Part shown: positions 21,970 to 28,997 of the stretch, in pieces
How positions within the stretch are numbered: the stretch's first letter is position 1
Layout of the letters: each line of letters starts with the position of its first letter
NCBI GenBank assembly: GCA_046596415.1
Contig: JBKJML010000018.1
Location: 1-30,165, forward strand
DNA from: JBKJML01 sp046596415
Lineage (GTDB): Bacteria > Actinomycetota > Thermoleophilia > Gaiellales > Gaiellaceae
Direction of reading: 5' to 3'
DNA: 30,165 bases
Position numbers and translations under genes: made by a program
Notes under the pieces: generated by a model
Databases searched by the model: none
What the model was told of the DNA's origin: nothing
Seen by the model: the letters and a program-made list of their open reading frames with translations, nothing else

Positions 21970-22868
21970 CAGCAGGTGAAGGCCCCGGGAGGGGCGTCGC
22001 CTTCGACCGGGTCGGGCAGCTCGGCTGCGGCGAGCGCAGCCCCGTGGAGGATGTCTCGCTCGCTCGCCTCGATCTCGTCGAGGTCGTAGCGACGCATGAT
22101 CTCGCGCAAGATCGCCGTGCCCGCGACGATCACAGAGGCGCGGCCCGGCTCGACGCCTAACGCCACCCGCTCGTCCTGCGACATCCCGGCCAGGCGCGCG
22201 AGCTGTTCGTCGACCGCCTCCCGGGCGATCCGGTGACCGTGGATCCGAGCGGGGTCGTACTCGAAGAGGCCGAGGTCGAGCGCCGCGATCGTCGTCACGG
22301 TGCCGGCGACGCCGAGCGCTCGTTCGGGCAAGGCTGCGGGGAGAAGCCGCGCGACCTGGGCGCCGATCGCGTCGGCGTCCTCGCCGAAACGGTCCGTCAT
22401 GCGGACACAGCCGACGTCGAGGCTGACGCGCGTTGCCGTGCCTGTGACCTGCACCTCCGTCGATCCCCCGCCGATGTCGACGACGAGCGTCCTCGGCTCG
22501 ACGGCGCCGATCCCGCGCAGCGTCAGGTCGGCCTCCTCGTCGCCGGAGAGCAGCCGCGTGGCGAAGCCGTAGCTCCACTCGACCTCGCCGAGGAAGGCCT
22601 CACCGTTCTCGGCGTCGCGGACGGCGCTCGTCGCAACCGCGAGCGTCCGGGTGGCGCCGAGCGCCTCGAGCTCGCGCCGGTAGTCGGAGAGGCAGTTGCG
22701 AACGCGCGCGATCGGCACGGGGAGGAGGCGGTGCCGCTTGTCGACCCCCTCGCCCAGTCGGGTGATCGTCAGCCGCCGGACGACTTCGGTGAGGCTGCCG
22801 TCCTCGACGTCGGCGACGAGCAGGCGGGTGGAATTCGTGCCGAGGTCGACTGCTGCGACGCGCGTCAC
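21966..22868 (-). CDS. Ppx/GppA-family exopolyphosphatase
   Basis: A 300-residue member of the ASKHA phosphatase family that degrades polyphosphate or pppGpp. Phosphate-binding motif 1 is VAAVDLGTNSTRLLVAD at the N-terminus. Motif 2 is VVDIGGGSTEV in the middle, with ATSAVRDAENGEAFL and LGVAGTVTTIAALDL around it. It lacks the C-terminal HD domain of E. coli Ppx, as in the short actinobacterial (Rv0496/Rv1026-like) forms. It ends with a Cys-Cys pair just before the stop. Its start overlaps the upstream membrane coiled-coil gene by 4 nt (ATGA). Confidence 0.9.
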   Translation of the reverse strand: MTRVAAVDLGTNSTRLLVADVEDGSLTEVVRRLTITRLGEGVDKRHRLLPVPIARVRNCLSDYRRELEALGATRTLAVATSAVRDAENGEAFLGEVEWSYGFATRLLSGDEEADLTLRGIGAVEPRTLVVDIGGGSTEVQVTGTATRVSLDVGCVRMTDRFGEDADAIGAQVARLLPAALPERALGVAGTVTTIAALDLGLFEYDPARIHGHRIAREAVDEQLARLAGMSQDERVALGVEPGRASVIVAGTAILREIMRRYDLDEIEASERDILHGAALAAAELPDPVEGDAPPGAFTCC

Positions 22869-23185
22869 TTGCGGGGGACGATGGCGCCGAAGCGAGTGAG
22901 CGTCCCTCGCGCGTCGGCGAACGCCGCCAGGAGCACGCTCAGGCCGGCGCGGGAGCGGCGGAGCCGCTCGAGCGAGGCCGAGAGCCGCTCGCCACTCGCG
23001 CTCGCGGCGCTCAGGTGCACCTCGATCTTCGCTGCCGAGCGCTCGATCCTCGTCAGGCCCTCACCAATCGCGTTCGAGAGCCGCTTCGCGTCGCGATAGG
23101 CCCGGAGCCCGCGCACGGCCGCGACCGCAAGCGCTGCGACCACGACGACGAGCGAGACGAGCAGGCAGGCGAGCGTCAGCGACAC
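22865..23185 (-). CDS. small membrane-anchored coiled-coil protein
   Basis: A 106-residue protein with an N-terminal membrane helix (about 3-25, LACLLVSLVVVVAALAVAAVRG). A long amphipathic helix follows (about 30-85), rich in Ala, Glu and Arg with heptad spacing. It resembles DUF948-type or division-associated small coiled-coil proteins, but I cannot assign a family. Start GTG 23185 has TAGCAT 7 nt before it and no Shine-Dalgarno, so it is probably leaderless. It is co-transcribed with the exopolyphosphatase gene (4-nt overlap). Confidence 0.65.
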   Translation of the reverse strand: MSLTLACLLVSLVVVVAALAVAAVRGLRAYRDAKRLSNAIGEGLTRIERSAAKIEVHLSAASASGERLSASLERLRRSRAGLSVLLAAFADARGTLTRFGAIVPRK

Positions 23186-23192
23186 TCGAACG

Positions 23193-23198
23193 ATGCTA
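23193..23198 (-). promoter_or_regulatory. -10-like hexamer for leaderless coiled-coil/ppx operon
   Basis: TAGCAT on the minus strand lies 7 nt before GTG 23185, with no Shine-Dalgarno. It is divergent from the initiator tRNA promoter. Confidence 0.4.
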
Positions 23199-23212
23199 GC
23201 AACGGCCTCGTA

Positions 23213-23242
23213 TGGACGATTTCACCCGCTCGTTGCTATAGT
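23213..23242 (+). promoter_or_regulatory. promoter of initiator tRNA
   Basis: TGGACG (23213-23218) and TATAGT (23237-23242), spacer 18 nt, resemble a housekeeping promoter. The predicted start is a few bases upstream of the mature tRNA. Confidence 0.5.
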
Positions 23243-23253
23243 TCCGGCCGCGA

Positions 23254-23327
23254 CGCGGGGTGGAGCAGTCAGGTAGCTCGCCGGGCTCATAACCCGGAGG
23301 TCGCAGGTTCAAATCCTGCCCCCGCTA
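23254..23327 (+). tRNA. initiator tRNA-Met (fMet, anticodon CAU)
   Basis: A 74-nt tRNA without encoded CCA. The initiator hallmarks are present: an unpaired position 1/72 (C.U, as in mycobacterial initiators), three consecutive G:C pairs at the base of the anticodon stem (CCGGG/CCCGG), and loop CTCATAA with anticodon CAT. The T-arm is GCAGG TTCAAAT CCTGC. Its 3' end is 1 nt from the stop codon of the convergent tetR gene. Confidence 0.96.
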
Positions 23328-23328
23328 C

Positions 23329-23994
23329 TTACGAAGGCTCCGCGCTGAGCCTGGACTCGGGCCTAGGCGCCTGGAGGAGCCCGTCGAGCACGAGGTCGTA
23401 GTGGCGATTGCTGGCGTAGTCGGCCAGTTCGTCGGTGGCGGCGACGGTGTGCGGGTACTCGGAGACGGGCAGACTGGCAAGCGCGTGACGTAATTCGACG
23501 GCGTACGACGGGTTGGCGAGCCGGGCGTTCGAGAAGGAGGCCCAGCCGTAGTTGAGGGCGATCAGGCCGCTGAAGGTCGCGACCGCATGCTCCTCGTCGA
23601 ACCCGGCTTCGCGCATGATCTCGAGTGCGTGCTCGCCGATGCGGACCGCGTTCAGGCCGGGGCTTGGGTGGCCGACCAGGGGCGCTAGGGCCCACGGATG
23701 TCGGTCGAGCAGAAGACGGTGCGCGTGTGCAAAGGCGTGGAGGTCGTCTCGCCAGTCGCCGGTCGGTGTAGCCGCAGCGAACCGACCCAGGACGCGGTCG
23801 AGGAGCGCCTCGACGAGCTCGTCCTTCGTGGCGAAGTGGCGGTAGAGCGCCATTGGCGCCGCCTGCAACCGGCCGGCGACTGCTCGCATGGTGAGGGCGT
23901 CGAAGCCGTCCCGGGCAATCTGCTCCGCGGCATCGAGGATGCGCTCCTGGTTGAGGGAACCGCGAGGGCGGCGAGTGTGTAGCTTGCCTTCCAT
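23329..23994 (-). CDS. TetR-family transcriptional repressor
   Basis: A 221-residue regulator. The N-terminal DNA-binding domain has ERILDAAEQIARDGFDALTMRAVAGRL and the recognition part APMALYRHFATKDEL (about 46-61). The C-terminal ligand-binding domain has the TetR_C pattern (DRHPWALAPLVGHPSPGLNAVRIGEHAL). I start it at ATG 23994; the longer upstream extension would run through the palindromic operator at 23995-24013. There is no Shine-Dalgarno, so translation may be leaderless. It is divergent from a membrane protein gene that shares the operator, the normal arrangement for a repressor of its neighbour. It abuts the initiator tRNA (1 nt), a position typical of acquired DNA. Ligand unknown. 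Confidence 0.9.
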   Translation of the reverse strand: MEGKLHTRRPRGSLNQERILDAAEQIARDGFDALTMRAVAGRLQAAPMALYRHFATKDELVEALLDRVLGRFAAATPTGDWRDDLHAFAHAHRLLLDRHPWALAPLVGHPSPGLNAVRIGEHALEIMREAGFDEEHAVATFSGLIALNYGWASFSNARLANPSYAVELRHALASLPVSEYPHTVAATDELADYASNRHYDLVLDGLLQAPRPESRLSAEPS

Positions 23995-24012
23995 TAGTAT
24001 ACAGTGTACACT
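23984..24012 (+). promoter_or_regulatory. promoter of divergent membrane protein
   Basis: TTGCCT (23984-23989) and TACACT (24007-24012) with an ideal 17-nt spacer. The -35 lies within the start of tetR, and the -10 is covered by the TetR-type operator. AGGAA at 24040-24044 provides the ribosome site for ATG 24050. Confidence 0.55.
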
Positions 24013-24013
24013 A
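23995..24013. promoter_or_regulatory. TetR-type palindromic operator
   Basis: TAGTATACAGTGTACACTA reads the same on both strands apart from the centre and one mirrored base pair (16 of 19 positions symmetric). It directly abuts the tetR start codon and covers the -10 of the divergent gene, so one bound repressor could shut off both. Confidence 0.7.
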
Positions 24014-24049
24014 GCAAAAGAACCCTTGCTTTCGACGTTAGGAACCCTG

Positions 24050-24742
24050 ATGTCCGCCACTCAGAGCCGCCGCTTCGCCGCCACCCTGCTAGTGCTTGCC
24101 GTCGTGCTCGCCAACGTTGCGTTTTTGGGCCTCGGCTCGATCTTCGAGTACCCGGACATCCTCCAGCAGCCAGCGGCCGAGGTCTTGGCGGCGTTCAGGG
24201 CCGACGAAGCAGCGATCATCGCCCTCTTCGCCACGCTCGCCCTGTCCGCCGCGCTGCTCGCGCCGATCGCGCTCCTACTCGGCCGCCTGGCGGCGAACGA
24301 CTTTGGTCGCTGGTCGATTCGCATCGGGATCGCCGCCGCCGCCGTCCAGGTGATCGGGCTCCTTCGCTGGCCGCTGATCGTCCCGTTCCTTGCCGATCGC
24401 AGCAACACCGACGCGTTCGAGACGCTGCACACGCTGTTGGGCACGGTTGTCGGTGAGACGTTCGGCTACCTCCTGACCGCCGCCTGGACGATCCTCGTCA
24501 TCGCCGGCCTCGGGCGCCGCCTCGCCGGGCCCTGGTTCGCATCGCTCGGCCTCGGCGCGGCAGCGCTGATCGCTGTCGGAGTCCTCGTTCCGCTGGACGT
24601 GCCCGGCGCCGACCTGGCCAACTTCGTCGGCTACATCGTCTGGTCGGTCTGGCTGCTCGTCTTCGCCACGCTCGTCTGGCGGCGGCCGGGTCACGTCGAG
24701 GGCCCCGCTGCACGCCAGGATTCGTCCCCGGCATTCGCGTAG
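24050..24742 (+). CDS. multi-pass membrane protein, DUF4386-like
   Basis: A 230-residue protein with about six hydrophobic helices (around 8-30, 55-78, 88-108, 130-155, 165-185 and 195-215). It shows the pattern seen in TetR-paired actinobacterial membrane proteins: FLGLGSIFEYPDILQQPAAEVLAAFRADEA early, and VPLDVPGADLANFVGYIVWSVWLL late. I believe this belongs to or near DUF4386, with no known activity. The start is ATG 24050, with AGGAA 5 nt upstream; a longer frame reaching back to 23888 overlaps tetR and is rejected. It is controlled by the shared operator and so is probably the TetR target. A role in export or membrane stress is unproven. Confidence 0.78.
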   Translation: MSATQSRRFAATLLVLAVVLANVAFLGLGSIFEYPDILQQPAAEVLAAFRADEAAIIALFATLALSAALLAPIALLLGRLAANDFGRWSIRIGIAAAAVQVIGLLRWPLIVPFLADRSNTDAFETLHTLLGTVVGETFGYLLTAAWTILVIAGLGRRLAGPWFASLGLGAAALIAVGVLVPLDVPGADLANFVGYIVWSVWLLVFATLVWRRPGHVEGPAARQDSSPAFA

Positions 24743-24831
24743 TCGAACGCCGACGGATCCGGCGGCGCAGCGCGAACCACCGCGCGTGTTGGGGCGAATA
24801 GCTGGCCCTTGACCGATGCGGAGGTTCGACG

Positions 24832-25665
24832 ATGCCCAAGCTGACAGTAGGAACCGAGAACGACAACCCGATCGACCTGCACTACGAGGACTACGGAGCG
24901 GGAAAGCCGGTGGTGCTGATTCACGGGTGGCCGCTCAGCGGGCGCTCGTGGGAGAACCAAGTACCGGCGCTCATTGCTGCCGGCTATCGGGTCATCACCT
25001 ACGACCGGCGCGGCTTCGGGAGCTCGTCACAGCCGTGGCATGGCTACGACTACGACACCTTCGCTGCCGATCTCGACAGGCTGATGCAGGAGCTCGATCT
25101 GCGCGACGTGACGCTCGTCGGGTTCTCCATGGGCGGCGGCGAGGTCGTGCGCTATCTCGGTGTCTATGGCGCTGAGCGGGTCGCCAAGGCGGTGCTTGCT
25201 GCCGCGATCCCGCCGTATCTCTACAAGTCCGACGAAAACCCCGACGGAGCCCTGGACGACGACGCGATCGCCGGCTTCGAGGCCGCTGTCTCGAGCGACC
25301 GACTCGCGTTCCTCGACGAGTTCACGTCCAACTTCTTCAGTGCGGGCGACAAGCTGAAGGTGAGCGAGGCACAGCGGGAGTACGCCCGTGATCTCGCCGC
25401 GCTTGCTGCTCCGAAGGGGACGCTGGACTGCATCTCGGCGTTCGTCCGCACCGACTTCCGGGGCGATCTGAGCAAGGTGACGGTGCCGACGCTCGTGATT
25501 CACGGCGACTCGGACGCGATCGTCCCGTTCGAGGCCAGCGGCAAGCGCTCAGCCGAGGCGATCGACGGCAGCGAGCTCGTTGTGATCGAGGGCGGCCCAC
25601 ACGGAATCAACGCCTCCCACGCCGAGCAGTTCAACCAGGCACTGCTCGACTTCCTGGCGCGCTGA
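24832..25665 (+). CDS. alpha/beta hydrolase (non-haem chloroperoxidase/esterase-like)
   Basis: A 277-residue alpha/beta hydrolase. The oxyanion region is LIHGWPLSGRSW (29-40). The nucleophile is S99 in VGFSMGGGE, the acid D228 in IHGDSDAIVP, and the His H257 in GGPHGIN. The HGWPLS and TYDRRGFGSSSQPW signatures are those of cofactor-free bromo/chloroperoxidases and arylesterases; esterase or perhydrolase activity is the likely true function. The start is secure: GGAGG (24820-24824), 7 nt, ATG. It is a single gene ended by a strong hairpin. There is no obvious link to neighbours. Confidence 0.9.
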   Translation: MPKLTVGTENDNPIDLHYEDYGAGKPVVLIHGWPLSGRSWENQVPALIAAGYRVITYDRRGFGSSSQPWHGYDYDTFAADLDRLMQELDLRDVTLVGFSMGGGEVVRYLGVYGAERVAKAVLAAAIPPYLYKSDENPDGALDDDAIAGFEAAVSSDRLAFLDEFTSNFFSAGDKLKVSEAQREYARDLAALAAPKGTLDCISAFVRTDFRGDLSKVTVPTLVIHGDSDAIVPFEASGKRSAEAIDGSELVVIEGGPHGINASHAEQFNQALLDFLAR

Positions 25666-25675
25666 GCGCCGATCG

Positions 25676-25707
25676 GTGGCCCGCTTCGCCGTGGCGGAGC
25701 GGGCCAC
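25676..25707. terminator. bidirectional terminator hairpin
   Basis: GTGGCCCGCT (25676-25685) pairs with AGCGGGCCAC (25698-25707), and the inner CGCC/GGCG continues the stem to about 15 bp with a tiny loop. It lies between the convergent hydrolase and MMPL transporter genes and can serve both. Confidence 0.75.
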
Positions 25708-25729
25708 AACGATCACCCAGCTCAGCCGT

Positions 25730-27838
25730 TCAGGAATGCCCGAAGCGAACGTCGGGCAGGAGGCGGTCGAGCCACCGGGGCAGTGCCCACGCGGCCGGGC
25801 CGAGCAGGCGCAGGAGCACCGGGATCAGCACGAGCCGGATCAGCAACGCGTCGAGCAGGACCGCGAAGCCGAGGATGACGCCCATCTCCTTCGGCGGCAG
25901 CGGCCCGGAGACGGCGAAGGTGAAGAAGACGGCGACCATCACGGCCGCCGCGGCGAAGATCACCCTGCCGGAGTGGGCGAGACCGCCGACCATCGCCTCT
26001 CGCGGATCCCGCGTCTCGTCGTAGTGCTCCTTGGCCGACGAGAGCAGGAACACCGTGTAATCCATCGAGATCGCGAAGATCATCGCGAAGAAGAAGACCG
26101 GCGCCCAGGCATCGAGGAAGCCCTGCGACTCGAAGCCGAACAGGCCGGCGCCGATCCCGTCCTGGAAGATCAGGCGGCCGACCCCGAACGCGGCCGCGGT
26201 CGCAAGCAGGTTCGTGAGCACTCCGGCGGCGGCGATCAGCGGCGCCTGGAGCGCGACAAGCAGGAGCAGGAAACCGAGCACGAGGACGACGCCGATCACG
26301 AGCGGAGTCTTTGCGGCCAGTGCCTGTTCGAGGTCGTGGTTCTCGGCGACCGCGCCGCCGACGAGGGCAGCGGGTGGAAGCGACTCGCGTAGACGGTCGA
26401 TTGCGCCGCCGAGCCTCGGGTCGGACGGGTCGAACTTCGGCACCGCCTGGAGGAGCACGAGGCCGCTACCGCCTGCTGCCGCCGGTACGACGCGCGCGAT
26501 CGCGGGATCAGCCTCGAGAGCGCTCGTCGCCGCGGACGCATCCGTGGCGGGCGCGACGACCTGGAGCGAGCCTGGAGCGCCGACGCCGAACGCCTCCTGC
26601 ACCTGCAGGTAGCCGACCCGGGCGGGATCGCTCTCCGGCACGACCTTGATCGACGGCATCCCCGTCCTCAGACCGAACACCGGCAGCGCAAGCGCGACCA
26701 GAACGGCAAGGGCCGCGAGGCCGAACAGGCGCGGCCGCCGCCAGAGGAGCTCACCCCAGCGGGCGAAGCGCGCCGAGCGGTGCTCGCCGGAGTGCACCCA
26801 GGGCAGCGAGATCGCGTCGAGCTTCGGGCCGAGCTTGGCGAGGACGGCCGGCAGCAGCGTCAGGGTCGCCAGGAGAACGAAGAGCACCGAGAGCATGATC
26901 CCGAATGCCATCGAGCGGAAGGCTGGGCTCGGCACGAGCATCACCGCCGAGAGCGAGATCAGCACCGTGACACCGGAGAAGAGGACGGCCTTCCCGGCCG
27001 TGTCCATCGCGACCGCGACCGCCTCCTGAGCGGTGAGCTTCGAGCCGAAGAAGGCGCCGCGGAAGCGGTGCACGACGAAGAGCGCGTAGTCGATCCCGAG
27101 CGCGAGCGCGAACATCAGCGCGAAGTTCATCGCCCAGATCGAGATCTCGACGAACCGCGTCCCGAGATAGAGCGACCCGGCAGCCGCGACGAGCCCGACG
27201 ATAGTCAGCATCAGCGGCAGGCCGGCGGCCACGAGCGCCCCGAAAGCGAGCACGAGGATCGCGAGCGTCACCGGCCACGAGAGCAGCTCCGAGCGGAGCA
27301 TCGCGCTCTTGTTGGCCTCGTTGAAGTCGGACCACATGCCGGAGGCGCCGGTGAGGCTGACCTGGACGCCATCCTTGCCGAGCAAGCCGAGGCGGCCCTT
27401 CAGCTCGTCCGCGGCCGCGACCATCGCGGTCGTGTCCCCGCGCGCTCCGGCGCTGACGATCGCGGTGTGCCCGTCCGGTGAGATCGAGCGGCCCGGACGG
27501 GGCGCAGCAACGGAGGCCACGCGGTCGTCGGCGCGGAGCAGCTCGGTCGCCCGCCTGACCGTCAGATCGAAGGCAGGGTCGCCGACGCGCCGGCGCTGGG
27601 AATGGACGACCACCATCAGAGCGGCGCTCGACTGCCCCGCGAAGTTTCTTTGCACGAGCTCACGCGCCTGCACCGACTCGGAGCCAGTCGCTTCCCACCC
27701 CGCGCCGGACAGCGCGTGCTCGGCCTTCGGGGCGAAGGCGCCGAAGCCGACCGCAATCGCGATCCAGGCGAGGAGAACAAGCTTGAAGTGCCCGGCAGCC
27801 CAGGCGCCGAGGCGCCCAAGCGGGCCAAAGGCAGTCAT
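25730..27838 (-). CDS. MMPL-family (RND superfamily) membrane transporter
   Basis: A 702-residue transporter with two MMPL halves. Each half has an N-terminal helix (first at about 18-38), a large extracytoplasmic loop, and a block of five helices, giving about 12 in all. Diagnostic motifs are ALGIDYALFVVHRFRGAF (about 249) and FAISMDYTVFLLSSAKEHYDETRDPREAM (about 591), which carry the Asp-Tyr pairs of the proton relay. The family exports lipids, siderophores or toxic small molecules. The start is placed at ATG 27838, which overlaps the DUF2892 stop (ATGA); the longer frame through two upstream genes is rejected. Last gene of the arsR operon; the substrate is unknown and context points to sulfur or metal stress. 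Confidence 0.92.
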   Translation of the reverse strand: MTAFGPLGRLGAWAAGHFKLVLLAWIAIAVGFGAFAPKAEHALSGAGWEATGSESVQARELVQRNFAGQSSAALMVVVHSQRRRVGDPAFDLTVRRATELLRADDRVASVAAPRPGRSISPDGHTAIVSAGARGDTTAMVAAADELKGRLGLLGKDGVQVSLTGASGMWSDFNEANKSAMLRSELLSWPVTLAILVLAFGALVAAGLPLMLTIVGLVAAAGSLYLGTRFVEISIWAMNFALMFALALGIDYALFVVHRFRGAFFGSKLTAQEAVAVAMDTAGKAVLFSGVTVLISLSAVMLVPSPAFRSMAFGIMLSVLFVLLATLTLLPAVLAKLGPKLDAISLPWVHSGEHRSARFARWGELLWRRPRLFGLAALAVLVALALPVFGLRTGMPSIKVVPESDPARVGYLQVQEAFGVGAPGSLQVVAPATDASAATSALEADPAIARVVPAAAGGSGLVLLQAVPKFDPSDPRLGGAIDRLRESLPPAALVGGAVAENHDLEQALAAKTPLVIGVVLVLGFLLLLVALQAPLIAAAGVLTNLLATAAAFGVGRLIFQDGIGAGLFGFESQGFLDAWAPVFFFAMIFAISMDYTVFLLSSAKEHYDETRDPREAMVGGLAHSGRVIFAAAAVMVAVFFTFAVSGPLPPKEMGVILGFAVLLDALLIRLVLIPVLLRLLGPAAWALPRWLDRLLPDVRFGHS

Positions 27839-28050
27839 CGGCGGCAGCCCCGCTCGAGGCCGGCAAAACGTTCGAGCACGAGCGAGGCCGGGCACGAGCC
27901 CGCGGCGACGAAGAACCACTGGTTGAGCCCAACGAAGGCTGTCAGCAGCAGGAACCAGGGCGAGACGAACGCTGCAAGCGCCGCGCTGGTGAGCGTCATC
28001 GTTCCGGCGAGCGAGAACAACACCCGCTCGAGCGGCCAGCCGCGCGTCAT
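27835..28050 (-). CDS. DUF2892 membrane protein (YgaP-type transmembrane domain)
   Basis: A 71-residue protein with two membrane helices (about 10-28 and 31-48). It carries the DUF2892 signature VSPWFLLLTAFVGLNQWFFVAAGSCPASLVLERFAG. This domain forms the membrane half of E. coli YgaP, where it follows a rhodanese domain. Here it stands alone while a rhodanese gene lies across the divergent promoter at 28998. The Cys in GSCPAS matches the conserved family Cys. It overlaps arsR upstream and the MMPL gene downstream by 4 nt each, so it is tightly co-expressed. Confidence 0.82.
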   Translation of the reverse strand: MTRGWPLERVLFSLAGTMTLTSAALAAFVSPWFLLLTAFVGLNQWFFVAAGSCPASLVLERFAGLERGCRR

Positions 28051-28388
28051 CGCCCGGCACCTTCGACGATCGCGTTCAGCTCGGCGACCTGCCGCTGCAA
28101 ACCACCGCAGACGTCTTCGCAGAGACGGAAGACGCTGTCGTCGGTGATCGAGTAGAAGACCTGGTTGCCGTCCTTTCGGCGTCCGACGATGCCGGCGTCG
28201 ACCAGCACGCCAAGGTGCTTCGAGACGTTCTGCTGTGACGCTCCGGTCGATTCGCGCAACTCACCGACGCTGGCTTCGCCCTCCCGGAGCTGGTCGAGCA
28301 GCTTGATGCGCATCGGCTCGCCGATGACGCGAAAGCGCCGCGCAATCAGCTCGATCAGCGGGTCGGAAAGGGGCTGAGGCAGATTCAT
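28047..28388 (-). CDS. ArsR/SmtB-family repressor with CxxxC sensor pair
   Basis: A 113-residue winged-helix regulator. It shows the ArsR pattern RRFRVIGEPMRIKLLDQLREGEASVGELRESTGASQQNVSKHLGVLVDAGIVGRRKDGNQVFYSI, with the recognition helix at about 50-63. There is no metal-type CxCxxC in helix 3. Instead C90 and C94 lie in the last long helix (FRLCEDVCGGL), a place used by dithiol or persulfide-sensing members. It is the first gene of the arsR-DUF2892-MMPL operon; AGGAG sits 4 nt before ATG 28388. A set of repeated half sites fills the divergent promoter. The effector is inferred, not shown. Confidence 0.9.
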   Translation of the reverse strand: MNLPQPLSDPLIELIARRFRVIGEPMRIKLLDQLREGEASVGELRESTGASQQNVSKHLGVLVDAGIVGRRKDGNQVFYSITDDSVFRLCEDVCGGLQRQVAELNAIVEGAGR

Positions 28389-28405
28389 AGGGCTCCTCTA
28401 TCATA

Positions 28406-28437
28406 CAACTAAACAACTAAGTAGTTGCTACAGTAGC
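28406..28437. promoter_or_regulatory. ArsR operator region with phased half sites
   Basis: CAACTA occurs at 28406-28411 and 28414-28419, and its complement TAGTTG at 28422-28427, an exact 8-bp period. The last two make the inverted repeat CAACTA-AG-TAGTTG. A perfect palindrome, GCTACAGTAGC, follows at 28427-28437. The -10 candidates flank it: TATGAT (28405-28400, minus, for arsR) and TACAGT (28429-28434, plus, for the OsmC gene). Confidence 0.6.
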
Positions 28438-28468
28438 AGAACTTCAACTGACTGATCGGAGAAACCAG

Positions 28469-28996
28469 ATGCACAACGTCGACGTCGAAACTCTCCTGCA
28501 GACGGTCGAGCACGGAACGACCGACCCTGCGGCGCTGCGCCAGCCGGTCGCGCTGTCGGGCGAATGGCAGACGCGCGAGGGCGCGCCGCAGTTCCAGGGG
28601 CACATTCCCTATCCGGGCGGCGAAGTCGAGTTCTCCTGCGACTTTCCGCCAGCCCTCGGCGGGAGTGGATCCGCGCCGAACCCGCTCGCCTACTGTCTTT
28701 GGGGCGGGCTCGCCTGTTATGCGATGACATTCGCGACCGAGGCGGCGCGCGAGGGCGTGGAGCTCCGGGCGCTGCGCGGTGTCATCACCACCGAGGTCGA
28801 CCAGAGCCGCTCGCTCGGACTGAGCGAGCGAGCGCCGGTCGAGCACATCGAATGGCACCTCGACGTCAAGGCCGACGCCTCGACGGAGACGATCGACGCA
28901 CTCAAGGAGCGGGCCGACGCCCGCTGTCCCGGCGTCTATTGCCTGCGCAACCCGATCGACCTCGCGACAACCGTGTCGCAGCAGACGGAGGAATAA
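28469..28996 (+). CDS. OsmC-family protein
   Basis: A 175-residue OsmC/Ohr-fold protein; the family reduces organic or fatty-acid hydroperoxides and, in some members, persulfides. The core runs GGEVEFSCDFP, GGSGSAPNPLAYCLWGGLACYAMTFATEAAREG, then ADARCPGVYCLRNPI. C83 and C153 fit the catalytic and resolving positions of the family; C57, C76 and C158 are extra. An N-terminal segment of about 25 residues precedes the fold. The start is ATG 28469 with CGGAGA about 8 nt upstream. It is divergent from arsR over the shared operator and followed within 2 nt by the rhodanese gene, so it is likely induced with it. Confidence 0.87.
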   Translation: MHNVDVETLLQTVEHGTTDPAALRQPVALSGEWQTREGAPQFQGHIPYPGGEVEFSCDFPPALGGSGSAPNPLAYCLWGGLACYAMTFATEAAREGVELRALRGVITTEVDQSRSLGLSERAPVEHIEWHLDVKADASTETIDALKERADARCPGVYCLRNPIDLATTVSQQTEE

Positions 28997-28997
28997 C

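Noticed and set aside
23888..24049. 54-residue N-terminal extension of the DUF4386-like protein
   Set aside because: It overlaps tetR and the operator; ATG 24050 has a ribosome site and starts the membrane protein naturally.
27839..28060. 74-residue N-terminal extension of the MMPL transporter
   Set aside because: It reads out of frame through the DUF2892 gene; the MMPL fold begins at ATG 27838.
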